Source: a virus. From it: a stretch of 34,051 nt of DNA. Position numbers and translations under genes: made by a program. Under the pieces are notes generated by a model. That model did no database searches. It had not been told where the DNA came from and saw only the letters and a list, made by a program, of their open reading frames with translations. Location of the stretch: positions 1 to 34,051 of the IMG/VR virus record IMGVR_UViG_3300010160_000137; one strand, given 5' to 3'. Position 1 is the stretch's first letter, and the number at the start of each line of letters is the position of its first letter. Shown here piece after piece: positions 13,834 to 20,851 of the stretch.

Positions 13834-14442
13834 ATGGATAGTATTCGAATTCCAGTATATAAACATATACGTCGTTATTTACAGGTACAGTATGGAAATT
13901 GCATTTACGCTACTGATCGAAATTATGCTAGCGCGATTATCCGCGGTATGCTCAAAAAGTTCGATAAAAAGGACCCAGCCAAAGTCCGACCATCTCAAAA
14001 ACTAAATTTAGGTGCCACGTTTGACGTGGTGATTGGCCGAGAAGGTATCCAACGATTGGGCGGGTACCTAACCAATGCTGATATTCTAAAATTTTCTCAA
14101 GCGATTGACCTCCTTATCCGACAAGAAATGTATCGCTGGTGCCAGCATCCAAATGCAACCGATCACGTGATCGATTTTAATATCCGTCGTTTTATTGATC
14201 TATACGGTTTTTCTGAGGATGATCTCCCCTTTGAAAATTTAAAACGCTGGTATTTTCGCGAACGCGAACGCATCAACAAGCGTTTAAATGCGCGTATTGA
14301 ACAAGACTATAAAATGATGCTTTCTTATGCATCAACAGAAGATGGACTACCAATTACCCGATGTATTCACTCGAGTGATGGTGAACCATCTAAAAACTGG
14401 TCAATTCTGAAAGAATTTCAATTACTGATCCCTTTTAATTAA
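13834..14442 (+). CDS. Conserved-looking phage protein of unknown function
   Basis: The protein has 202 residues and begins MDSIRIPVYKHIRRYLQVQY. The middle contains DVVIGREGIQRLGGYLTNAD and a helical segment with LIRQEMYRWCQH and INRRFIDLYGF-like spacing, followed by a charged helix (RRWYFRER-type, near residue 147). It is 4 bp upstream of the next gene and heads a four-gene unit that leads to the capsid operon. Proteins in this place in Bacteroidota siphophages are often uncharacterised. DNA binding is possible from the basic N-terminus but unproven. Confidence 0.6.
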   Translation: MDSIRIPVYKHIRRYLQVQYGNCIYATDRNYASAIIRGMLKKFDKKDPAKVRPSQKLNLGATFDVVIGREGIQRLGGYLTNADILKFSQAIDLLIRQEMYRWCQHPNATDHVIDFNIRRFIDLYGFSEDDLPFENLKRWYFRERERINKRLNARIEQDYKMMLSYASTEDGLPITRCIHSSDGEPSKNWSILKEFQLLIPFN

Positions 14443-14446
14443 AAAA

Positions 14447-14887
14447 ATGAGTCTAATAAAGGTTTTCGAGGGTGATAATATTGGCAGCATCGCCCATATA
14501 GAAATAGCTTATCATACCGATTTTGAGAGTTGGGAGCCCGCCAAATTCAAAACAGGAAAATCATGGCAGAATATTCAAATAACTGGAGAAATGGCCGAAT
14601 TAAAACGCAAGACAAAAGATGATCCCAATGGCCTTATTTTCACTTACGCTGGCTTTTTTGATATCCACATGATCAGAGATGAAGTAGAGTTAAAATTACT
14701 TCCATTCGTTGGAAAATGTGCCGTATTACGCATTACAGACAATAACAAACGAGTCCACATTATTGGTAAACCACAAAATCCCGTTTTGCTAGACGAAGAG
14801 TCAACGACAGGGAAGTTTTTTAAAAATAAAAATGGGTATCAGTTTAATTTTTTGGTGAATCAAACGAGCCCCGCAGTATCGGTTTAA
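14447..14887 (+). CDS. Phage protein of unknown function, possibly structural
   Basis: The 146-residue, mostly beta-type protein has strands such as SIAHIEIAYHTDF, NIQITGEMAELK and CAVLRITDNNKRVHIIG. Its ending KNKNGYQFNFLVNQTSPAV resembles the C-terminal strand of small structural or tail-tube-like proteins in Bacteroidota prophages, which end in a GYxFxFxxxxxxPA pattern. Location before the protease-capsid operon supports a virion role. The resemblance is from memory and modest. Confidence 0.55.
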   Translation: MSLIKVFEGDNIGSIAHIEIAYHTDFESWEPAKFKTGKSWQNIQITGEMAELKRKTKDDPNGLIFTYAGFFDIHMIRDEVELKLLPFVGKCAVLRITDNNKRVHIIGKPQNPVLLDEESTTGKFFKNKNGYQFNFLVNQTSPAVSV

Positions 14888-14927
14888 TTATAACGAAAAT
14901 CCCAATAATTACTAAAAATTAAAAACC

Positions 14928-15194
14928 ATGGAAACAATCATTCAACTAATTTTCGAAATTAACAAGGTCGAAAAAAGTAAATTACTGCTACTCGAACGAA
15001 CAACGTTGCTAAAGCCATTGAGATCAAGACTCAATATGGAGGTAGAAAAAATAAAAACCAATCCCTCTTTAGCATTATCTAATGATGAGAAATTAAAAAT
15101 CAAAGAGGCTTGTAGAAGTATTGCAGATAGATGGTGGCGGGCTCCATATCTAACTTTGCAGATAGATTTAGGGATAGATATTCATGAAGATTAA
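14928..15194 (+). CDS. Hypothetical helical protein, 88 residues
   Basis: It begins METIIQLIFEINKVEKSKLL and is mostly helical and basic, ending in SIADRWWRAPYLTLQIDLGI. Two adjacent Trp followed by a hydrophobic tail is the only distinctive feature. It lies 6 bp upstream of the next gene, so the two are probably co-translated. No family was recognised. Confidence 0.5.
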   Translation: METIIQLIFEINKVEKSKLLLLERTTLLKPLRSRLNMEVEKIKTNPSLALSNDEKLKIKEACRSIADRWWRAPYLTLQIDLGIDIHED

Positions 15195-15200
15195 GAAAAA

Positions 15201-15608
15201 ATGACACGAAAAATCATTGTGAAAGGCGCGCGCCTATACCCTATTCATCCATTGAAAAAGGGGGAATTAATTGGGGCTTTTTATTTTAATGGGGGTTCGA
15301 TAATCGCCAAAATAATAGATACTAGCTTGTACCTAAGCAGTGTTAAAGATTTGGGGGAGTTGAGAAATGGTGATTTTCTGGAGGGGGAGCTACAAATAAT
15401 TCAAAAGTTTGATAAAAAGGTCAAAGTATACGTAAATATGTCCTATCAGGTCAGTCGCGTAGATCGAATGGCTTACCACGGGGCAAAACCAAAACCCAGT
15501 TTTTTAGATCAGTTGATCCTTGAGGCTAAAAAAATCTGGAAAAATGTTACGCCTCGAAAAATAGAGTCAATCCCAACTTGCGAAAAATTTCAATTTAGTA
15601 AAAACTAA
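15201..15608 (+). CDS. Hypothetical protein, 135 residues
   Basis: It begins MTRKIIVKGARLYPIHPLKK. The first 90 residues look like a small beta-barrel (GELIGAFYFNGGSIIAKIID, then LEGELQIIQKFDKKVKVYVN), with a basic helical tail FLDQLILEAKKIWKNVTPRK. It is the last gene of the unit preceding the capsid operon and faces the leftward gene at 15626. Function unknown. Confidence 0.5.
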   Translation: MTRKIIVKGARLYPIHPLKKGELIGAFYFNGGSIIAKIIDTSLYLSSVKDLGELRNGDFLEGELQIIQKFDKKVKVYVNMSYQVSRVDRMAYHGAKPKPSFLDQLILEAKKIWKNVTPRKIESIPTCEKFQFSKN

Positions 15609-15625
15609 ATCGTTGCTGAATCAAA

Positions 15626-15853
15626 CTATTTCAAAGCCAGAATAGCCAATAGGATCGTTATTATTGATCCAGCAGCAATTATCACCCAACGCGTAGTGAT
15701 AATACTTTCCTCCATATGGGCAAACTTTGCGTCCATCTTTCCTAAAATCTTTTCCATATCGTCCTCTATTTTTAGGTCTATTAATTGAAGAATAGCAGAA
15801 CGATTCTGTTCGTCCAACCCATTCGCTATACTGTTTGAATCGTTCAACTTCAT
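15626..15853 (-). CDS. Small coiled-coil membrane-anchored protein, paralogue of 5080-5361
   Basis: The 75-residue protein has LDEQNRSAILQLIDLKIEDD and MEKILGKMDAKFAHMEESI, aligning with LDEKNKKAILDVINLKVEDD and its flank in the 5080 gene. It then ends in one membrane helix, WVIIAAGSIITILLAILALK. It lacks about 18 residues of the longer coiled coil. Its upstream promoter box on this strand, TATTTTTG (15861-15868), is 7 bp before ATG, the same spacing as in the paralogue. It is the only leftward gene here, lying back to back with the late promoter. An overlapping frame at 15621 is rejected because of this homology. Confidence 0.65.
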   Translation of the reverse strand: MKLNDSNSIANGLDEQNRSAILQLIDLKIEDDMEKILGKMDAKFAHMEESIITTRWVIIAAGSIITILLAILALK

Positions 15854-15886
15854 TTAAGTACAAAAATAAGCAAAAAAAATCACAGC

Positions 15887-15931
15887 TGTTTTGCCTGTCC
15901 TTTCGCGTCCTAAGCTTATAACTGAATTTTG
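15887..15931 (+). promoter_or_regulatory. Late promoter P1 (capsid operon): TGTCCTTT-N20-GAATTTTG
   Basis: TGTCCTTT is at 15896-15903 and GAATTTTG at 15924-15931, exactly 20 bp apart, 20 bp before ATG 15952. GAATTTTG keeps the nnTTTG half of the -7 consensus. The -33 TTTG is replaced by the TGTCCTTT box, preceded by TGTTTTGCC. Three other structural operons carry the same pair at the same spacing. Confidence 0.82.
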
Positions 15932-15951
15932 GGGTATCAAAAACAACCCCG

Positions 15952-16965
15952 ATGCGAACCCCGTTTTATTCCATACAATTAAACAAGCCCGAGCAAACCG
16001 CCGAAATACACATTTATGGCGTAATAGGTGAAGGCAACCCCAATGATGACACGTTTGCAAAATCGTTTGTTCGTGATTTTCAAGAAATAGAAGGATCGGC
16101 AAATACGATCAATATTCGAATTAATTCGCCTGGCGGTTCGGTTTGGGATGGGCTACCCATGTTTAATGCCATACGTGCATCTAAAAAAGAGGTTCATACC
16201 TATGTAGACGGCATCGCCTACAGCATGGGGGCCATGATTGCACTCGCTGGTCATACAGTCCACATGGCGAGTGGTTCTCTCCTAATGCTACATAATGTTT
16301 CTGGACTAGCATTTGGCAATGCAAAGTCTTTACGAAAATCAGCAGAGACGATGGATAAATATGATGAGCTATTTGCCGAACTAATTGCTACTCGTGCGAA
16401 CAAAACCATTGATTTTGTGAAAGCTAATTGGCTGAATTATGAAGACAATTACTTTAAACCAGAACAAGCCAAAGAAGCAGGATTAATAGATATAATCGAG
16501 TCCTATCAAGCTAAAAACATCCCCCCCAACATCAAGGCACTGAACCACTATCAAGTGGCAGCATTTTATCAAAAACAGCCCGATGAGCCTAGCGCAACAT
16601 TCCTCGAAAAAGTAATCCAATCCGTAAAAAATACCGTAACAAACCAACCCATGAATAAATTCAAAAAACTAATGACCATCGGCATTAGGGCCGAGGACGA
16701 TGAACCCATTGAAGTTGAAAAGGCTGAATCTGAGATAGAAGCTTTGAAACAGGAAAATGAGGCACTAAAAGCCGAAATAGAGGCCTTGAAAAAGGAAAAT
16801 GAAGCCTTGAAAGCTAGATCAGATGACTTAAAAGCGCAACTAAATGAGGTGTCTACTCCGCCCAGTGCGCCCGTTGCCCCAGCTGATGTAATCTATAATT
16901 CATCATCTAGGCCAAGTTATGAAACGTCTTTCGATCGTGAAAGGCGAGCAATTCTTGGCCGATAA
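15952..16965 (+). CDS. Head maturation protease (ClpP-like) fused to a scaffold-like coiled coil
   Basis: The predicted protein has 337 residues. Residues about 1-200 are a ClpP/S14-type protease: INIRINSPGGSVWDG (oxyanion loop), YVDGIAYSMGAMIALAG with probable nucleophile Ser91, and GSLLMLHNVSG with His114. The third triad residue, an Asp, is probably in the NWLNYEDNYF area. Residues about 240-300 are a strong coiled coil with repeated IEALKQENEALKAE units, followed by a Pro-rich tail. This is the known layout in which a phage prohead protease carries the scaffold on the same chain. It directly precedes the capsid gene. The protease would remove the scaffold during head maturation. Confidence 0.85.
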   Translation: MRTPFYSIQLNKPEQTAEIHIYGVIGEGNPNDDTFAKSFVRDFQEIEGSANTINIRINSPGGSVWDGLPMFNAIRASKKEVHTYVDGIAYSMGAMIALAGHTVHMASGSLLMLHNVSGLAFGNAKSLRKSAETMDKYDELFAELIATRANKTIDFVKANWLNYEDNYFKPEQAKEAGLIDIIESYQAKNIPPNIKALNHYQVAAFYQKQPDEPSATFLEKVIQSVKNTVTNQPMNKFKKLMTIGIRAEDDEPIEVEKAESEIEALKQENEALKAEIEALKKENEALKARSDDLKAQLNEVSTPPSAPVAPADVIYNSSSRPSYETSFDRERRAILGR

Positions 16966-16994
16966 CCCATTTTTTAACTTTTAAAACAAAAAAT

Positions 16995-17936
16995 ATGAAA
17001 TTTTCTGAACAAGACGCGAGTGCTGTTAAAGCATATGTAGGCACTTATGAGAAGCAATTGTTCTCGACGTTACGCAACTCGTTGACCATATTAAATGATA
17101 TTGATTTGCGTATAGGTGTTAAAAATCAATTGAATTTAACCAAATTAACGGTTAAAAATGGTATTCGTGCGTATAGGCAAGCTTTTGACGCATCAGCTGA
17201 TGACTTACATTTTTCTGGCCGGACGTTGTCTGTCAAACTATTAAAGCGAGATATGTTTATTTCTCCTTTAGAATTTCGCGACACGCATATGAGCGAGTAT
17301 ATGAAACAAGGCGTGAATGGCGATGATATTCCTTTCGCTGAATACATATCAACTGAAATTAGCAAAAAGATTGGTCAAGAAGTGAACGACAATGCCTATT
17401 TCGCAAAAGAAGGCGACGGATCATCTGCCGAGAAATGTTTCGACGGGTTTGGCACTATCATTGAAAAAGCAATTACATCTGAGACAGCAGTAAAGGGAAG
17501 TGGATTAGAACCTGTAGCTACTGGTGCTATTACAACATCCAACGCTGTTGAAAAATTTGAAATCATGTTAGAGGCGATGCCATCTGCTTACATCGATTCA
17601 GGGTTTAACCTGTACTGCAGCACGGATTTATGGAGAAAATATCAGAAAGATTATCGCGAACGATATGGCAAATATACAGGGCCAGATGATCAAGGACTTT
17701 TTTATCTAGACAGTGCCTTAGATAAGGTTCAAATAAAACCATGCTCATGGATGAAAAAATCACAGCGAATTATTGCCACCCCAAAAGAAAATTTATTGGC
17801 TGGTGTAGATGGCATGGGCGATATGGACAAAATGAGTGTTTTCTTCAAGCACGAAGTTTTTGAATGGCGTTGGATTTTCGCTTTAGGGTTCTCAATCCGC
17901 GACTTTGAAGCAATCAAAGTAAACGATCAAGCATAG
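16995..17936 (+). CDS. Major capsid protein (probable HK97-like fold)
   Basis: The 313-residue protein lies 29 bp after the protease-scaffold gene, the usual capsid position. Features fit an HK97-type subunit without a delta domain: an N-terminal helix, a long E-loop-like region (HFSGRTLSVKLLKRDMFISP), a spine-like helix (FAEYISTEISKKIGQEVNDN) and a C-terminal domain ending VFFKHEVFEWRWIFALGFSI. The scaffold is supplied by the upstream fused coiled coil. No signal peptide or enzyme motif is present. Assigned by order, length and composition. Confidence 0.75.
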   Translation: MKFSEQDASAVKAYVGTYEKQLFSTLRNSLTILNDIDLRIGVKNQLNLTKLTVKNGIRAYRQAFDASADDLHFSGRTLSVKLLKRDMFISPLEFRDTHMSEYMKQGVNGDDIPFAEYISTEISKKIGQEVNDNAYFAKEGDGSSAEKCFDGFGTIIEKAITSETAVKGSGLEPVATGAITTSNAVEKFEIMLEAMPSAYIDSGFNLYCSTDLWRKYQKDYRERYGKYTGPDDQGLFYLDSALDKVQIKPCSWMKKSQRIIATPKENLLAGVDGMGDMDKMSVFFKHEVFEWRWIFALGFSIRDFEAIKVNDQA

Positions 17937-17940
17937 CACA

Positions 17941-18144
17941 ATGGCAAAAGAGAAAAAAGCAAACGATTTAGTGGCAAAAGGTGCCACTAAATACATGGTC
18001 AATTTCGGGGTTTACATCCCCGAAATGCAAAAAACCTACACAAAAGAAGAGCTTGAAAACGATCCAGATGCATGTGCCTACCTGGTTGAAATTGGCTCGC
18101 AAGCGGTAACCGAATTAATCACCCATTCAAAAAATGAACAATGA
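17941..18144 (+). CDS. Small structural-operon protein, 67 residues
   Basis: It starts 4 bp after the capsid stop and overlaps the next gene by ATGA. It begins MAKEKKANDLVAKGATKYMV and has an acidic middle (TKEELENDPDACAYLVEIGS). Short proteins here in related phages may be head decoration or connector parts. No specific family was recognised. Confidence 0.55.
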   Translation: MAKEKKANDLVAKGATKYMVNFGVYIPEMQKTYTKEELENDPDACAYLVEIGSQAVTELITHSKNEQ

Positions 18145-18719
18145 GCATCTATGCACAGATTCAAAATCTCTCCCTGAAATTCACTGATGGAACCGAAAAT
18201 CAAAGCGGTATTCAAGAGAAGGCTTGGTTTATTCCACAGAGCTCGTTAAAAACAACGGGCAGCCCAAAGATTGGTAATACAGCTGGGTCCATCCTTGAAA
18301 TCACTGAACCCCATGTGCTGGAGGCGGGTAAAAAACCGATACTCATGCAACCGCTGTATAAAAAATCAGGTTTAAAATCAACGTTGGAAGGAGAAGAGCT
18401 TTCAAAAATGTTTAAATCGGGTGTCGAATTTTTCATACCGCAAATCACAGCTGATAATTTGGGTACGATCGCAGCGATTAAAAACTACAGGGGCATCCTT
18501 TTATTGAAGCGTCCAGGAGTGGATAATGAATTTATTCAGGTTGGGTCGGAAGGATTAGCAGCCCATGTAACAGGTGCTGAGGTCGATTTTGGCACAGGGC
18601 CAACGGGTGCCGTGGGTATTAAAGTTACATTTGAGGCCTATGGCAGTATGCCATGTTATATCTATAAAGGAGAGCTTCCCAGCGATAAAGCACCATCCAG
18701 CGCACCAAAAGGCAATTAG
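18141..18719 (+). CDS. Probable virion protein, candidate tail-tube or head-completion subunit
   Basis: The 192-residue protein is beta-rich with many Gly/Ser/Thr. An N-terminal half with AGSILEITEPHVLEAGKKPI leads to a strand-rich C-terminal half, EFIQVGSEGLAAHVTGAEVD and GAVGIKVTFEAYGSMPCYIY, like a tube-type barrel. It is the last gene of the capsid operon before a terminator. The major tail protein is a reasonable reading because no better candidate appears, but the family was not recognised. Confidence 0.5.
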   Translation: MSIYAQIQNLSLKFTDGTENQSGIQEKAWFIPQSSLKTTGSPKIGNTAGSILEITEPHVLEAGKKPILMQPLYKKSGLKSTLEGEELSKMFKSGVEFFIPQITADNLGTIAAIKNYRGILLLKRPGVDNEFIQVGSEGLAAHVTGAEVDFGTGPTGAVGIKVTFEAYGSMPCYIYKGELPSDKAPSSAPKGN

Positions 18720-18743
18720 GTAGGTGTGTGCAAAGCACCTACC
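18719..18743 (+). terminator. Hairpin GGTAGGT/ACCTACC at the end of the capsid operon
   Basis: A perfect 7-bp stem (18719-18725, 18737-18743) with an 11-nt loop begins at the stop codon. There is no T-run directly after, so alone it is more an mRNA-stabilising or processing hairpin. It precedes the true terminator. Confidence 0.5.
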
Positions 18744-18748
18744 TTCGC

Positions 18749-18779
18749 AGACCTCGCCAAAAATAGGCGGGGTCTTTTT
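18749..18779 (+). terminator. Strong intrinsic terminator of the capsid operon
   Basis: The stem AGACCTCGCC (18749-18758) / GGCGGGGTCT (18766-18775) has 10 bp with one G-U pair and a short loop, followed by TTTTT. It separates the capsid operon from the nuclease gene. Confidence 0.85.
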
Positions 18780-18800
18780 CAAAAATTTAATCAAAAAAAC

Positions 18801-19295
18801 ATGAAGAAAATATTAATTCTAACGATTCTGATCGCAGCGCAATCCCTCGCTTTTGCGCAAAAAGTAAGTGGTGTAGCCTCTAATGTACATGATGGTGATA
18901 CCTTTTGGCTAAACAAACCTGACGGGACTGTCCTCAAAATTCGCCTCGCTAGCATTGACGCACCTGAGCTAGCACAAGCCTACGGCAAAGCTTCCAGAGA
19001 CTTTTTAAAGAAATTGATCGATCAAAAAACAGTTGTGGTAGACGTCCAAGAAAAAGATAAGTATCAACGTTCGGTGGGCGTTGTTTTTCTGAATAACGAA
19101 AACATCAATCGTGCGCTTGTTGCCAATGGGTACGCATGGCACTATTTGAAATACTCCCGTGATGCTGAACTGTCTAAAATTGAGGCTGACGCAAAAATGA
19201 AGAAAAAAGGCTTGTGGCATGATGAAAAACCATTATCGCCGTGGCAGTATCGAGCAGATAAACGAGCAGCACAAAAGATTAAAATGGCAGCCTAG
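18801..19295 (+). CDS. Secreted thermonuclease (staphylococcal-nuclease family)
   Basis: The predicted protein has 164 residues from ATG 18801; an earlier in-frame start at 18726 lies in the terminator. Residues 1-19, MKKILILTILIAAQSLAFA, are a clear signal peptide. The SNase domain follows with conserved elements: NVHDGDTFWL, KIRLASIDAPEL (catalytic Arg and Glu), YGKASRDFLKKLI, VQEKDKYQRSVGVVFL (second catalytic Arg) and NRALVANGYAWHYLKYS. It cleaves DNA and RNA with calcium outside the cytoplasm. Isolated between terminators inside the late region, it looks like a moron: a gene expressed for itself, perhaps aiding entry exclusion or nutrient use. Confidence 0.9.
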   Translation: MKKILILTILIAAQSLAFAQKVSGVASNVHDGDTFWLNKPDGTVLKIRLASIDAPELAQAYGKASRDFLKKLIDQKTVVVDVQEKDKYQRSVGVVFLNNENINRALVANGYAWHYLKYSRDAELSKIEADAKMKKKGLWHDEKPLSPWQYRADKRAAQKIKMAA

Positions 19296-19327
19296 TATTT
19301 AGGCTGGAAACACAATGCTTTTTGAAA

Positions 19328-19356
19328 AGTCATGTAAAATTACATGGCTTTTTTTT
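19328..19356 (+). terminator. Terminator 1 after the nuclease gene
   Basis: The hairpin AGTCATGTAA-AA-TTACATGGCT (19328-19349) has a following run of eight T. It contains the 16-bp palindrome CATGTAAAATTACATG, repeated exactly in the next terminator. Confidence 0.8.
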
Positions 19357-19380
19357 GCATTCAAACACACTTAATTTGTG

Positions 19381-19406
19381 AAGGCATGTAAAATTACATG
19401 CCTTTT
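19381..19406. terminator. Terminator 2, same palindrome, 54 bp downstream
   Basis: AAGGCATGTAA-AA-TTACATGCCTT (19381-19404) is a perfect 11-bp stem with TTTTT after it. It carries the same CATGTAAAATTACATG core as the first terminator and insulates the nuclease from the following cassette. Confidence 0.8.
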
Positions 19407-19459
19407 TAGTATTTAATAATTCGAGTATTCCACTTCCCCTTGCTGAATTTTATAAAACA

Positions 19460-19556
19460 AATGTCTAAAATTTTGCACATTTAATAAATAATTGTATATT
19501 TGAATATACCAATTAGAAGAGCGGTGCAGCTCTATAAACTCTGCGACAAAATCATG
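19460..19556 (+). promoter_or_regulatory. Promoter-leader module, plus-strand copy (TTTG-N19-TATATTTG)
   Basis: This 97-bp block matches the minus-strand block 20849-20945 at about 87 of 97 positions. It contains TTTG (19472-19475), a 19-bp spacer and TATATTTG (19495-19502), then a leader of about 50 nt with a small hairpin AGAGC-GGTGCA-GCTCT (19518-19533) and ends in ATG (19554). An apparent TTG start at 19500 falls in the -7 element and cannot be translated from this promoter. Confidence 0.82.
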
Positions 19557-19823
19557 AAAGAAATACTGAAAAACGTTGAAATCATGGGAAAAGACGAAGT
19601 CATCCCATCAGAGTACAAGTGTATAATGTTAATTCGTATAAAGCTGCTCAATGACTTAGATGAAGTTTTGTGTGCTTTAGAAAAACCATTATGCATATTG
19701 AAAGAGTACGATGAAGATCGAGTTGCTTGTTACTATATAAATGAAAGGGCACGAGATTTATCCATCTCTGAGATAAAAAAACATTGTTTGCGACATCACA
19801 ATAAAGCAGCCAGAATACTTTAA
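19554..19823 (+). CDS. Hypothetical protein, 89 residues, left arm of the mirror cassette
   Basis: It is translated from ATG 19554 at the end of the shared leader: MKEILKNVEIMGKDEVIPSE, then helical segments MLIRIKLLNDLDEVLCALEK and RARDLSISEIKKHCLRHHNK. It is rich in Lys and Cys. An intrinsic terminator follows the stop directly, then an XRE gene. It shows no similarity to the gene in the same position on the other arm (20468-20851). No family was recognised. Confidence 0.55.
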   Translation: MKEILKNVEIMGKDEVIPSEYKCIMLIRIKLLNDLDEVLCALEKPLCILKEYDEDRVACYYINERARDLSISEIKKHCLRHHNKAARIL

Positions 19824-19827
19824 TTTA

Positions 19828-19853
19828 AAAAATACCCTCAGGGGTATTTTTTG
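19828..19853 (+). terminator. Terminator between the 89-residue ORF and the XRE gene
   Basis: AAAAATACCC (19828-19837) pairs with GGGTATTTTT around a 4-nt loop, with a T-run after it. It would partly block transcription into the XRE gene at 19870, 17 bp downstream. Confidence 0.75.
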
Positions 19854-19869
19854 TCATATTTCATATAAA

Positions 19870-20115
19870 ATGAAAGCAAAAATCAATGAAACTGTTTTAA
19901 TTGCAAACAGAAAAATAATCGGAGAAAAAATCCTTGAAATGCGAAAAGCACGGGGGTTAACTCAACTTGAATGCGCAAAATTAGTAGGTGTAAACCGAAC
20001 TAGAATTTCACAAATTGAAAATGGTAGCTGGAATTTAGGGATAGACACCATCACGCTTTTTGCTGTTTATTTAGGCTTTACGATTCAGTTTAAAAAAAAT
20101 GAATCAGTTTGGTGA
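19870..20115 (+). CDS. XRE-family HTH regulator, rightward member of a convergent pair
   Basis: The 81-residue protein has a central XRE domain: IIGEKILEMRKARGLTQLEC, then AKLVGVNRTRISQIENGSWN, then IDTITLFAVYLGFTIQFK. The recognition helix is NRTRISQIENG. It is homologous over its whole length to the leftward XRE gene 14 bp away (20130-20366): both start MK-x-N-I-[DN]E-type and end with a G/S-F-x-I-x-(F/L)K strand. It probably dimerises and represses, perhaps the inverted promoters of this cassette. Confidence 0.82.
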   Translation: MKAKINETVLIANRKIIGEKILEMRKARGLTQLECAKLVGVNRTRISQIENGSWNLGIDTITLFAVYLGFTIQFKKNESVW

Positions 20116-20129
20116 GATACAAGCGATTA

Positions 20130-20366
20130 TTATTCACTTAAATCTAGCTTGATTTTAAAGCTCAAATGAGATGAGAAAAGAGAAAACATTTTAAGGTCAA
20201 AATTCCACTTCCCCAATTCGACCTTAGAAATAGTTGATGATTTTATTCCCATTGACACAGCCAGCTCCTCTTTTGTGATGCCTTTGCTTTCTCGAATTTC
20301 CCGAATTTGGTGCCCAATTGACACCCTTTGGTTTAATAAAAAAACCTCATCTATATTACCCTTCAC
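20130..20366 (-). CDS. XRE-family HTH regulator, leftward member of a convergent pair
   Basis: The protein has 78 residues: MKGNIDEVFLLNQRVSIGHQ, IREIRESKGITKEELAVSMG, IKSSTISKVELGKWNFDLKM, then SLFSSHLSFKIKLD. The HTH is canonical. It converges on the 19870 gene, with stops 14 bp apart and no room for a separating terminator, so antisense overlap of transcripts is likely. The two recognition helices differ (IKSSTISKVELGK against NRTRISQIENGSW), implying different operators or heterodimer tuning. A strong hairpin precedes its start. Confidence 0.8.
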   Translation of the reverse strand: MKGNIDEVFLLNQRVSIGHQIREIRESKGITKEELAVSMGIKSSTISKVELGKWNFDLKMFSLFSSHLSFKIKLDLSE

Positions 20367-20393
20367 AAATTAAAATCATTAAATAGTTTAACC

Positions 20394-20434
20394 TTAAACG
20401 GCATTGCTCTAAAATCGGGAGCAATGCTGTTTAA
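20394..20434. terminator. Long hairpin between the 20468 gene and the leftward XRE gene
   Basis: TTAAACGGCATTGCTC (20394-20409) pairs with GAGCAATGCTGTTTAA (20419-20434): 16 bp with one G-U. It lies about 30 bp upstream of the XRE start codon on its strand. The T-run is weak, so it may act as an attenuator or processing hairpin instead of a full terminator. Confidence 0.6.
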
Positions 20435-20467
20435 AAACATCAGATAACATATAGCTGCTTTTAGTCA

Positions 20468-20851
20468 CTATATGTTTATTTGACTCATATATAATTTTCT
20501 TTCTGCTCTTTTTTTTCGGGCAGCACTACCCCGCTCATGCTTCTCATCTAGTTGAAATTTGCGCTTATATTCATCTGCCCAAATTTTACGAAAGGTCCCA
20601 TTTCTATATAAATTTCTTCCTTTAATTCGAATAGTCGAGCCATCTCCTAGATCAATTGTGAATGTGTGTTGCTGTTTATCTTTTCCGTAACTGTCTTTAA
20701 TTATTTTTCCTATAACTCGTTCAGTTCCTTCAAATTTGGGATTTCTGTATGAGCCAGAAAAAGTATCTCTCTCAAAACAAACCTCATCCCCAACAACGAC
20801 GTCGCCTGTGCAATCAATTACAAATAATTCGTTTTCTGTGTGTGTTCCCAT
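20468..20851 (-). CDS. Hypothetical protein, 127 residues, right arm of the mirror cassette
   Basis: The start is ATG at 20851, at the end of the shared leader. A longer frame from 20905 begins in the promoter's -7 box and is rejected. The N-terminal part is beta-rich (LFVIDCTGDVVVGDEVCFER, then TFTIDLGDGSTIRIKGRNLY), like a small SH3-type or phage lysis-control domain. The C-terminal 35 residues are very basic (IWADEYKRKFQLDEKHERGS, then RKKRAERKLY), suggesting nucleic-acid binding. No family was confirmed. Confidence 0.6.
   Translation of the reverse strand: MGTHTENELFVIDCTGDVVVGDEVCFERDTFSGSYRNPKFEGTERVIGKIIKDSYGKDKQQHTFTIDLGDGSTIRIKGRNLYRNGTFRKIWADEYKRKFQLDEKHERGSAARKKRAERKLYMSQINI

Noticed and set aside
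19500-19553. N-terminal extension MNIPIRRA... of the 19554 and 20851 proteins
   Set aside because: The TTG start is part of the -7 element TATATTTG, so it lies upstream of the transcript. The four codons that differ between copies all change the residue, which fits a non-coding leader.
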